Source of the DNA: Chitinophagaceae bacterium UBA2793
GTDB lineage: Bacteria > Bacteroidota > Bacteroidia > Chitinophagales > Chitinophagaceae
NCBI GenBank assembly: GCA_002352045.1
Contig: DEHT01000080.1
Location: forward strand, 1,324 to 11,152
Direction: 5' to 3'
DNA: 9,829 nucleotides
Within the stretch, counting starts at the first letter, position 1, and each line of letters begins with the position of its first letter. The notes under the pieces are model-generated. The model saw only the letters and a program-made list of their open reading frames with translations, made no database searches and had not been told where the DNA came from. The position numbers were made by a program, and so were the translations under genes. This document shows, one piece after another, positions 1 to 5,236 of this stretch.

Positions 1-242
1 CAAAAGCCACAGAGTTTGATAATATCCGTAATATTTTACCCGAACATTTCTTTTTAGTTCCCGGCGTTGGTTTCCAGGGTGGAAGTTTGGAAGATATAAG
101 TAAACATGCCATGAACAAAGATTGTGGCATTTTGGTAAATGCCAGCCGGGCTATTATTTATGCAGGTAATGATGAAAACTTTGCAGGTGAAGCAAAAGCT
201 ATTGCAGTGCAATATCATGCAGAAATGAAAGGCTACTTGTAA
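1..242 (+). CDS. pyrF: Orotidine 5'-phosphate decarboxylase, C-terminal part (5' end outside window)
   Basis: The last step of UMP synthesis: decarboxylation of orotidine 5'-phosphate in the cytoplasm. Only the final 79 residues are present, read from base 3 to the TAA at 240-242. The visible part carries LVPGVGFQGG (visible residues 18-27), which matches the phosphate-gripping loop LVPGxGAQGG of the long bacterial PyrF type (about 270 aa) common in Bacteroidota. It is followed by DCGILVNASRAIIYA (40-54), close to the family's NSSRxIIYA strand near the end of the barrel. Phe replaces the commoner Ala in the PGVGxQGG loop. It ends three bases before the stop codon of the convergent SGNH hydrolase gene. 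The family assignment is recognition of these motifs; the catalytic Asp/Lys residues lie upstream of the window and cannot be checked. Confidence 0.9.
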   Translation, partial: KATEFDNIRNILPEHFFLVPGVGFQGGSLEDISKHAMNKDCGILVNASRAIIYAGNDENFAGEAKAIAVQYHAEMKGYL

Positions 243-256
243 ATATTATAATATTT
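241..256. terminator. AT-only palindrome at the pyrF/SGNH convergent junction, possible weak terminator
   Basis: Bases 241-256 form a perfect 16-bp palindrome (AAATATTA followed by its own reverse complement) that covers the last bases of the pyrF stop codon and the stop codon of the minus-strand gene. Four more T residues follow on the plus strand. It could help end plus-strand transcripts, but it has no G-C pairs and no loop, so the hairpin would be weak. Position rather than strength is the main argument. Confidence 0.25.
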
Positions 257-836
257 TTTTAGCCAGCTTTTCAACCCATTTTGCATACTCCCTCCCATTT
301 GGATGTAGTCCATCGGCAGCTAAAAAATCGATGTTGTTGCCATCTAATCGTTGTGCGGTAGTAATATCAATATAGTGGCATTTTAATTCTTCTGTTACAA
401 TTTTACATTGCTCATTGTATTTATCAATTTCATAAGCTATTCGCTGAACATCTCTGTCTTTTGCAAAAGGAGTTACACCCCAATCGGGGATATTAAGTAC
501 ATACACATTTTGAGATTTTCCTCCGGCAAAATAAATAGCTCTTTGCATCAAATGCATGAGTTCAAGTTTATACTCATACCAATGGCGACCACGGTATTGA
601 TTGTTTACACCTATTAAAAGGGTAACTAAATCGTATTGCGGTAGAAAATTTGTTTTATTTATTTGTTCATTGAGTTCATCGGTTGTCCAACCGGTTTTGG
701 CAATAATTTCCGGCGCATAATACGAATGACCTTCGTTGCGTAATAATTGTAATAGTTGATAGGGAAAGCTTTCGTGCAGCGGTACTTGCTCTCCAATTGT
801 ATAACTATCGCCAAGGGCTAAAAAAGTTTTTATCAT
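246..836 (-). CDS. SGNH/GDSL-family hydrolase (lipase/esterase-like)
   Basis: A 196-aa serine hydrolase of the SGNH fold, expected to cleave an ester or acetyl group on an unknown substrate. All blocks are visible: block I is LALGDSYTIGE with nucleophile Ser11; block II is the Gly49 region (TGWTTDEL); block III is IGVNNQYRG with oxyanion Asn79; block V is DGLHPNG with Asp175 and His178. Length fits a minimal single-domain SGNH enzyme. No signal peptide is seen: the hydrophobic start (IKTFLAL) is the first beta strand, so it is probably cytoplasmic. The start ATG at 834-836 sits two residues before that strand. Only 11 bases separate it from the stop of the upstream DUF4143 ATPase gene, so co-transcription is likely, though no functional link is evident. 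Related proteins are often called GDSL lipases or rhamnogalacturonan acetylesterase-like; substrate cannot be told from sequence. Confidence 0.88.
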   Translation of the reverse strand: MIKTFLALGDSYTIGEQVPLHESFPYQLLQLLRNEGHSYYAPEIIAKTGWTTDELNEQINKTNFLPQYDLVTLLIGVNNQYRGRHWYEYKLELMHLMQRAIYFAGGKSQNVYVLNIPDWGVTPFAKDRDVQRIAYEIDKYNEQCKIVTEELKCHYIDITTAQRLDGNNIDFLAADGLHPNGREYAKWVEKLAKKIL

Positions 837-847
837 AATACATTTTT

Positions 848-2002
848 CTAAATATTACCAATGCCTGACCATGGAATAATGCCAAGCCCTTCGTTCAATA
901 GATCGTTTTTACTGCCTGCATGCAGCAAAATAGCTGCATCGCCCGGCCGGTATTTTTTCCAATATTTTAATCCATGAAAATCTACATTATCCGGTTTTTT
1001 GGTTGCCTTAATTTCCACCGCCATGGTTTCGTTATTTTTTTCCATCAGCAGGTCCACTTCATTTCCGGCACTGTCTCTAAAGTAATACATTCCACCATTG
1101 ATACCGGCATTGGCCCTGTTTTTTTTAATTTCGGTGATGCACCAATTTTCAAAAATGGCTCCGTACCTGTTGTGTTTTAGCAATGCTTGTTGGGTACCTA
1201 TGTTGAGCAGGTAACAAAGCAGTCCGGTATCGTAAAAATAAAGTTTTGGGCTTTTTATAATGCGTTTGTTAAGGTTGTTGTACCAGGGTTGCAGGGTGTA
1301 AATTATATAACTGCTTTCCAATACACCCAACCACGATAAAATTGTTTTGGTATCAACCCCCACCATTTTTGCCAGCTCATCTCTATTTACAATTTGCCCG
1401 GCAAAATTGGCGCACAATAAAATAAAGCGGTTAAAAGCGGCAAGGTTATTTATATTTTTTAATAACCTAACATCTCTTTGCAGGTAGGTTTGTACATAAG
1501 CCGCCATCCACTTATTGGCATTAATTTGTTCGTCCCAAATTTCGGGATAGCCTCCGGTAAGTATATGTGCAGCAATATTGTCTTTGGCCAGTTTTGCTTT
1601 TTGCAATTCGGTAAAAGACAAGGGCAACAATTCTAAATAACCGGCCCTGCCTGCCAGCGACTGGCTTATTTGTTCCTGTATTAAAAAATTATTGGAGCCT
1701 GTTAAAATAAACTGCCCACGTTTGGTGTTAGCATCGAGCATACCTTGCAATTGCCTGAAAATATCGGGAACCCTTTGCACTTCGTCTAATATGGCGCCTT
1801 TTTGGTATTGCTTCATAAATGCTGCCACATTTTTATTGGCCAATGCCTGTTGAGCCGGGTTTTCAAAACTCACGTAGGGCTTGCCTTTAAACAGCATTTT
1901 ACCCAAGGTGGTTTTACCACTTTGCCTGGGACCTGTAATGCATACTGCCCTAAACTGCTTGAGTGTAAATTTTGCATCGGCCAAAATATCCCTTTCAATC
2001 AT
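848..2002 (-). CDS. AAA_14 / DUF4143 family ATPase
   Basis: A P-loop ATPase of the AAA_14 plus DUF4143 architecture, a widespread prokaryotic family of unsettled function. With the ATG at 2000-2002 it has 384 aa. Walker A is GPRQSGKT (24-31, Lys30), Walker B is AILDEVQ (70-76, Asp73/Glu74) and a sensor-like LTGSNN lies at 100-105. GGYPE (150-154) begins the region before the DUF4143 part, which includes a winged-helix-like stretch (about 200-240). The C-terminus has NEVDLL (Asp317) and VEIKAT (Glu330, Lys332), the D...ExK pattern of PD-(D/E)XK-like folds. An ATG further upstream (2093-2095) would add 31 residues, but these are translated from a 37-bp palindromic repeat whose period is not a multiple of three, and family members normally begin near MIERDIL, so the shorter start is preferred. 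Probably first gene of a pair with the SGNH hydrolase. Confidence 0.9.
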   Translation of the reverse strand: MIERDILADAKFTLKQFRAVCITGPRQSGKTTLGKMLFKGKPYVSFENPAQQALANKNVAAFMKQYQKGAILDEVQRVPDIFRQLQGMLDANTKRGQFILTGSNNFLIQEQISQSLAGRAGYLELLPLSFTELQKAKLAKDNIAAHILTGGYPEIWDEQINANKWMAAYVQTYLQRDVRLLKNINNLAAFNRFILLCANFAGQIVNRDELAKMVGVDTKTILSWLGVLESSYIIYTLQPWYNNLNKRIIKSPKLYFYDTGLLCYLLNIGTQQALLKHNRYGAIFENWCITEIKKNRANAGINGGMYYFRDSAGNEVDLLMEKNNETMAVEIKATKKPDNVDFHGLKYWKKYRPGDAAILLHAGSKNDLLNEGLGIIPWSGIGNI

Positions 2003-2009
2003 AGAAATT

Positions 2010-2111
2010 CCATTTTTACAAAAATATGTAAAAATGGAGTAGGATTCCATATTTACAAAAATTTGCAAAAATGGAGTAAGATTCCATATTTGCAAGAAAT
2101 TGCAAATATGG
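2010..2111. repeat. Three tandem 37-bp-period palindromes upstream of the DUF4143 ATPase
   Basis: Three units at 2010-2037, 2047-2074 and 2084-2111, exactly 37 bp apart. Each has two 11-base arms and a 6-base A/T-rich loop. Unit 1 arms are CCATTTTTACA and TGTAAAAATGG (perfect). Unit 3 arms are CCATATTTGCA and TGCAAATATGG (also perfect, two positions changed on both sides). Unit 2 mixes both versions and has two mismatches. Flanking ATTCC and GGAGT extend the pairing with one G-T wobble in units 2 and 3. The array ends 7 bases upstream of the preferred ATPase start. It may be a set of operator sites or a structured leader; function is inferred. Confidence 0.85.
2019..2026 (-). promoter_or_regulatory. 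Possible -7 box of the DUF4143 ATPase gene, inside the first palindrome
   Basis: On the minus strand these bases read TATTTTTG, matching the Bacteroidota -7 consensus TAnnTTTG, 16 bases before the preferred ATG. No good TTTG was found at the expected -33 distance, so support is weak. If real, the promoter lies in the loop and arm of palindrome unit 1, so a protein bound to the palindromes would block it. Confidence 0.25.
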
Positions 2112-2237
2112 AGTTTGAAGAATAGCCGACTTATTTAAGTAAGATGGGGAATAAAAACAAATAGCATAGGTACAGCTTGCAGGATAGTTAATGGTTAATT
2201 AAGCCTGCTGTTTTATACCGAAAAAATATTATTCTAA
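2112..2237. other. Non-coding stretch, nothing firm seen
   Basis: This AT-rich stretch between the palindrome array and the split small membrane gene has no reading frame of useful length on either strand. A short direct repeat (GTTAAT twice near 2187-2200) and an interrupted GCAGG/CCTGC pairing were seen, neither strong enough to call. Confidence 0.4.
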
Positions 2238-2469
2238 TTATGTAAACCCGTTTCGTTTTAATTGATTAATCCATTTTTTGCAAAGAGCCAACGGCAACAA
2301 ACCAAAAAGCCCAAAGGCACAATCAATTAAAATGTGAAATGTAGGAATATGCCGAATAGGCCCAGCTATAAAAGCAAATGGAAAAAGGGCCAGGCAGGCT
2401 AACATAGCTCAAAATAATGGCAGCAACAATAAATAAAATAGCCAGGCGAATTTTGGCTAATAATTTCAT
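2238..2469 (-). pseudogene. Small two-helix membrane protein split by a +1 frameshift
   Basis: Two overlapping minus-strand reading frames together look like one 76-aa protein. The first (ATG at 2467-2469, stop at 2323-2325) starts MKLLAKIRLAILFIVAAIIL, a basic start plus one membrane helix, then turns into an unlikely Tyr/Ser-rich tail. The second frame (open from about 2408, own ATG at 2403-2405, stop at 2238-2240) continues with PFAFIAGPIRHIP, then a second hydrophobic stretch (FGLFGLLPLALC) and a basic end (KKWINQLKRNGFT). The span is 232 bases, 77 codons plus one, so a single extra base explains it; the A5G3 run at 2382-2389 is a plausible site. Not recognised as a known family. It could be a decaying gene, a sequencing error, or two overlapping small genes. 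It runs divergently from gcdH. Confidence 0.5.
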
Positions 2470-2516
2470 ATACTAAAAATAAGAATTTCCAACTTTTTAA
2501 AGAGCCTTTGCACCCT

Positions 2517-2524
2517 TATCTTTG
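2517..2524 (+). promoter_or_regulatory. Probable -7 box of the gcdH promoter
   Basis: TATCTTTG fits the Bacteroidota primary sigma factor -7 consensus TAnnTTTG and is followed by a G/C-containing start region (CGGCGATAATGG). The -33 position holds only a T-rich run (about 2493-2498) instead of a clear TTTG. A start near 2531 would give gcdH a leader of about 110 bases. It is the best promoter-like match in the divergent gap before the two catabolic dehydrogenases. Confidence 0.45.
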
Positions 2525-2639
2525 CGGCGATAATGGCAGGGTGTTTTTTCCTTGCCCCATAAAGTTATTAAGTACAAGAGTGCGACGCCAATGCAGTTGA
2601 ATATAGGTATAGCGCCGGGCTCAAAAAAAATAAAAATCG
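2525..2639 (+). other. Leader region of gcdH, no recognised element
   Basis: About 110 bases between the probable promoter and the gcdH ATG. It contains a small G/C-rich patch (GCGACGCC near 2582-2589 and GCGCCGGGCTC near 2611-2621) and an A-rich run just before the ATG. There is no Shine-Dalgarno sequence, usual for this phylum. I could not match it to a known riboswitch and could not build a convincing fold by eye. Confidence 0.3.
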
Positions 2640-3824
2640 ATGGCAGCCAAAACAGACAATTTCCAAAGTCCGGATTACTTTAATGTTGATGAACTACTTA
2701 CCGAAGAGCAAAAGCTGGTGAGGGAAAGTGTACGCAATTATGTAAAGAAAGAAATTTCGCCCATTATTGAAGACTATGCACAGCGTGCAGAATTTCCTCA
2801 GCAAATTGTAAAACAAATGGGTGACCTGGGAGTATTTGGCCCTACCATACCGGAGCAATATGGCGGCGGCGGGCTCGATTATATTTCTTATGGTTTAATG
2901 ATGCAGGAATTGGAGCGTGGCGATAGTGGCGTACGCAGCACAGCAAGTGTACAGGGCAGTCTGGTGATGTTTCCTATTTATGCTTATGGAAGCGAAGAAC
3001 AACGAAATAAATATTTACCAAAGTTGGCCAGCGGCGAATGGCTGGGTTGTTTTGGATTAACCGAACCCAACCATGGCAGCGACCCCAGCAGTATGCTCAC
3101 CAATATTAAGGATGCCGGCGACCATGTAATTTTAAATGGCGCTAAAATGTGGATTAGCAATGCACCGTTTGCACAAGTTGCTGTGGTATGGGCAAAAGAT
3201 GAAGAAGGAGTGGTAAGAGGGTTGGTAGTTGAAAGAGGTATGGAAGGTTTTAGCACACCTACTACTCATGGCAAATGGAGCCTGCGTGCAAGTGCAACCG
3301 GCGAACTGGTTTTTGATAATGTAAAAGTTCCTAAAGAAAATATTTTTCCCAATGTAAAAGGATTAAAAGGACCATTAGGTTGCTTAACAAAAGCTCGCTA
3401 TGGTATTGCCTGGGGAGCAGTGGGTGCAGCTATGGATTGTTATCACATTGCTTTGGAGTATAGCAAAGAAAGAATTCAGTTTGGTAAACCCATTGGCGGA
3501 TTTCAATTGCAACAAAAAAAACTGGCCGAAATGGTAACCGAAATCACCAAGGCACAGTTGCTCAACTGGCGATTAGGTGTGTTAATGAACGAAGGTAAAG
3601 TAACGCCACAGCAAGTAAGTATGGCTAAAAGAAACGCCTGCGAAATTGCCACCAACATTTGCCGTGATGCCCGCCAAATGCTGGGCGGAATGGGCATTAC
3701 AGGCGAATACCCTGTAATGCGCCACATGATGAACTTAGAAAGTGTAATCACTTACGAAGGCACTCATGATATTCATTTGCTGATAACGGGGATGGATGTA
3801 ACGGGGATGAATGCGTTTAAATAA
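2640..3824 (+). CDS. gcdH: Glutaryl-CoA dehydrogenase (acyl-CoA dehydrogenase family)
   Basis: A 394-aa FAD enzyme that oxidises and decarboxylates glutaryl-CoA to crotonyl-CoA in lysine, hydroxylysine and tryptophan breakdown, passing electrons to ETF. Order: N-terminal helical domain (about 20-135), middle beta domain with GCFGLTEPNHGSD (136-148), C-terminal helical domain with CLTKARYGIAWG (248-259) and QMLGGMGITGEYPVMRH (346-362). Two points separate it from ordinary short-chain dehydrogenases. The catalytic base is Glu373 in TYEGTHDIH, as in human GCDH. VRSTASVQGSLVM supplies Arg99 and Ser100 at the positions of GCDH's glutaryl carboxylate-binding residues. Length equals mature GCDH without the mitochondrial leader. 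The TAA stop lies inside the first ATAATGG heptamer of the downstream cassette, so the insertion may have supplied the stop. Likely once directly followed by the hydroxybutyryl-CoA dehydrogenase gene. Confidence 0.93.
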   Translation: MAAKTDNFQSPDYFNVDELLTEEQKLVRESVRNYVKKEISPIIEDYAQRAEFPQQIVKQMGDLGVFGPTIPEQYGGGGLDYISYGLMMQELERGDSGVRSTASVQGSLVMFPIYAYGSEEQRNKYLPKLASGEWLGCFGLTEPNHGSDPSSMLTNIKDAGDHVILNGAKMWISNAPFAQVAVVWAKDEEGVVRGLVVERGMEGFSTPTTHGKWSLRASATGELVFDNVKVPKENIFPNVKGLKGPLGCLTKARYGIAWGAVGAAMDCYHIALEYSKERIQFGKPIGGFQLQQKKLAEMVTEITKAQLLNWRLGVLMNEGKVTPQQVSMAKRNACEIATNICRDARQMLGGMGITGEYPVMRHMMNLESVITYEGTHDIHLLITGMDVTGMNAFK

Positions 3825-3855
3825 TGGATAATGGATAATGGATAATGTAGAATGG
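3821..3855 (+). repeat. Left heptamer array of the four-helix-bundle cassette
   Basis: Exactly five tandem heptamers: three ATAATGG, then ATAATGT, then AGAATGG. The first overlaps the TAA stop codon of gcdH (3822-3824). The same heptamer family occurs in reverse orientation, again five units and 35 bases, at 4259-4293. Together they frame the frameshifted four-helix-bundle gene. Confidence 0.85.
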
Positions 3856-3889
3856 ATTTTTGTTATTCACCTATTGAAAATATTACAAA

Positions 3890-4256
3890 ATGAAAGCAGA
3901 TAATCCTATTGAGACTAAGAGTTTTGAATTTGCTGTGAGGGTTGTTAAGCTTTATAAACATTTAACGGAAACTAAGAAGGAATTTGTTTTGAGTAAGCAG
4001 TTGCTTCGTTCGGGTACTTCTATTGGCGCAAATGTTAGCGAAGGGCTTCAAGGAATGTCGAAGAAAGATTTTGTGGCAAAATTAAGCCATTGCATTAAAG
4101 GAGGCGCAGGAAACTAACTATTGGTTACGATTATTAAAAGAATCAAGTTATATCTCTGAAAATGAATTTGGAAGCATAGAGCCAAACCTAATTGAACTTA
4201 TAAAAATACTTACAGCAATTTTGAAATCCAGTAGAGAAAAAAACAGTACAACATAA
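3890..4256 (+). pseudogene. Four-helix-bundle protein (S23/IVP-like, TIGR02436 type), frameshifted
   Basis: The first frame (ATG 3890, stop 4115-4117) encodes 75 aa with the family core LLRSGTSIGANVSEG (about 39-53) followed by MSKKDFVAKLSHCIK. The frame then leaves the family pattern (GGAGN, stop). Skipping one base at 4100 restores EAQETNYWLRLLKESSYI and a further helix (LIELIKILTAILKSS) up to the TAA at 4254-4256, giving about 121 aa, the usual family length. The span is 122 codons plus one base. The family folds as a small helical bundle that forms oligomers; relatives are encoded in 23S rRNA intervening sequences, and bAvd of diversity-generating retroelements shares the fold. Function here is unknown. 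The break sits in AAAGGAGG (4097-4104), which happens to match a full anti-Shine-Dalgarno site. A decayed gene or sequence error is most likely. Confidence 0.88.
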
Positions 4257-4258
4257 TT

Positions 4259-4293
4259 TAATTATACATTATACATTCTTAATTATACATTAT
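4259..4293 (-). repeat. Right heptamer array of the four-helix-bundle cassette, inverted
   Basis: Read on the minus strand from 4293 down, five heptamers follow without gaps: ATAATGT, ATAATTA, AGAATGT, ATAATGT, ATAATTA. They are of the same family as the left array and of the same total length (35 bp), but inverted. The array ends at base 4293, directly before the ATG of the hydroxybutyryl-CoA dehydrogenase gene, so it now forms that gene's immediate translation start region. Confidence 0.85.
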
Positions 4294-5181
4294 ATGAACA
4301 TTTCGGTAATAGGCGCCGGTACTATGGGTAATGGCATTGCACATGTATTTGCACAGGCTGGTTTTAAGGTAAATTTAATAGATGTAAATGCGGCTCAATT
4401 GCAAAAAGCATTAACTACTATAGATAAAAATTTAGACAGACAGATTGCAAAAGGCAGTTTAACTACCGAACAAAAAACCAATACCCTTGCTAATATTACT
4501 ACCGTTAATTCAATTGCGAATGGTGTAAAAAATGCCGACTTGGTAGTGGAAGCAGCTACAGAAAACACCGAATTGAAATTGCAAATTTTTAAACAGATGG
4601 ATGAAAATGCGCCAGAAGGATGTATCCTTGCTACCAACACTTCATCTATTTCTATTACTAAAATTGCAGCAGTTACCAAAAGGCCCGAATTGGTAATTGG
4701 CATGCACTTTATGAACCCGGTACCGGTAATGAAACTGGTTGAAATTATTAATGGCTATGCAACCAAAAAAGAAGTAACCGAAACAATTGTTGCACTGAGT
4801 AAACAGTTGGGTAAAGTACCCTGCGCTGTTAACGATTATCCCGGCTTTATTGCCAACCGTATTTTAATGCCCATGATTAATGAAGCTATTTACAGCTTGT
4901 ACGAAGGCGTGGCAGGCGTTGAAGAAATTGATACCGTAATGAAACTGGGCATGGCTCATCCCATGGGGCCTTTGCAATTAGCCGATTTTATTGGCCTGGA
5001 TGTTTGCCATAGTATATTAAAAGTTTTGCAAGATGGATTTGGCAATCCAAAGTATGCGCCCTGCCCCTTGCTGGTGAATATGGTATTGGCAGGTAAATTG
5101 GGTGCAAAAAGCGGTGAAGGATTTTATACATATTCTGCCGGCAGTAAAGAGTTGGTAGTGAGTGAAAGTTTTGAAAAGTGA
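4294..5181 (+). CDS. hbd: 3-hydroxybutyryl-CoA dehydrogenase (NAD(P)-dependent 3-hydroxyacyl-CoA dehydrogenase)
   Basis: A 295-aa single-function dehydrogenase that interconverts (S)-3-hydroxybutyryl-CoA and acetoacetyl-CoA in the cytoplasm. The N-terminal Rossmann domain starts at once with VIGAGTMGNGIAH (5-17, GxGxxG), and Asp30 ends the second strand. The catalytic residues fit human HADH in spacing: Ser117, His138 (GMHFMNP), Glu150 and Asn188 (FIANRI), with gaps 21, 12 and 38 as in the human enzyme. The C-terminal dimer domain has MGPLQLADFIGLD (224-236) and ends with the typical GEGFYTY (275-281). No enoyl-CoA hydratase domain is fused. With glutaryl-CoA dehydrogenase upstream it would work after a crotonase encoded elsewhere, completing glutaryl-CoA to acetoacetyl-CoA. 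The start codon abuts the right heptamer array and no Shine-Dalgarno sequence is present. A strong terminator follows at 5201-5232. Confidence 0.95.
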   Translation: MNISVIGAGTMGNGIAHVFAQAGFKVNLIDVNAAQLQKALTTIDKNLDRQIAKGSLTTEQKTNTLANITTVNSIANGVKNADLVVEAATENTELKLQIFKQMDENAPEGCILATNTSSISITKIAAVTKRPELVIGMHFMNPVPVMKLVEIINGYATKKEVTETIVALSKQLGKVPCAVNDYPGFIANRILMPMINEAIYSLYEGVAGVEEIDTVMKLGMAHPMGPLQLADFIGLDVCHSILKVLQDGFGNPKYAPCPLLVNMVLAGKLGAKSGEGFYTYSAGSKELVVSESFEK

Positions 5182-5200
5182 AACTCAACCTGACTAAGAT

Positions 5201-5232
5201 AAAAAAAACAGCAACCACTTGCTGTTTTTTTT
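5201..5232. terminator. Bidirectional intrinsic terminator between hbd and the minus-strand operon
   Basis: A perfect 14-bp stem: eight A, CAGCAA on the left, loop CCAC (5215-5218), then TTGCTG and eight T. It lies 19 bases after the hbd stop and 4 bases from the stop of the minus-strand 287-aa gene, and has a T run on either strand, so it can end transcripts from both sides. Confidence 0.92.
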
Positions 5233-5236
5233 GCAT

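Larger units (their letters stand above)
3821..4293. mobile_element. Putative small insertion cassette: four-helix-bundle gene between inverted heptamer arrays
   Basis: The whole gap between the gcdH stop codon and the hbd start codon, 473 bp, is made of a left 35-bp heptamer array, a single four-helix-bundle gene and a right 35-bp array in inverted orientation. This layout resembles a short insertion with terminal inverted repeats rather than normal operon spacing. There is no transposase, so if mobile it would need help in trans. Genes of this protein family are known as intervening sequences inside 23S rRNA genes of some bacteria, which gives precedent for insertion-like behaviour. Mobility is inferred from symmetry and context. 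Confidence 0.45.

Noticed and set aside
2010..2111. Short CRISPR array
   Set aside because: The repeats are palindromes separated by near-identical 9-base spacers rather than unique spacers of about 30 bases, and there are no cas genes nearby.
2171..2211. Interrupted hairpin (ACAG...GCAGG with CCTGCTGT) followed by four T
   Set aside because: The stem needs a four-base bulge, the loop is long, and no gene ends just upstream on the plus strand, so it is not a convincing terminator.
2581..2639. G/C-rich patches in the gcdH leader that might be a riboswitch or tRNA-like fold
   Set aside because: No cloverleaf, no T-loop consensus and no matching known riboswitch core; pairing between the patches is too short.
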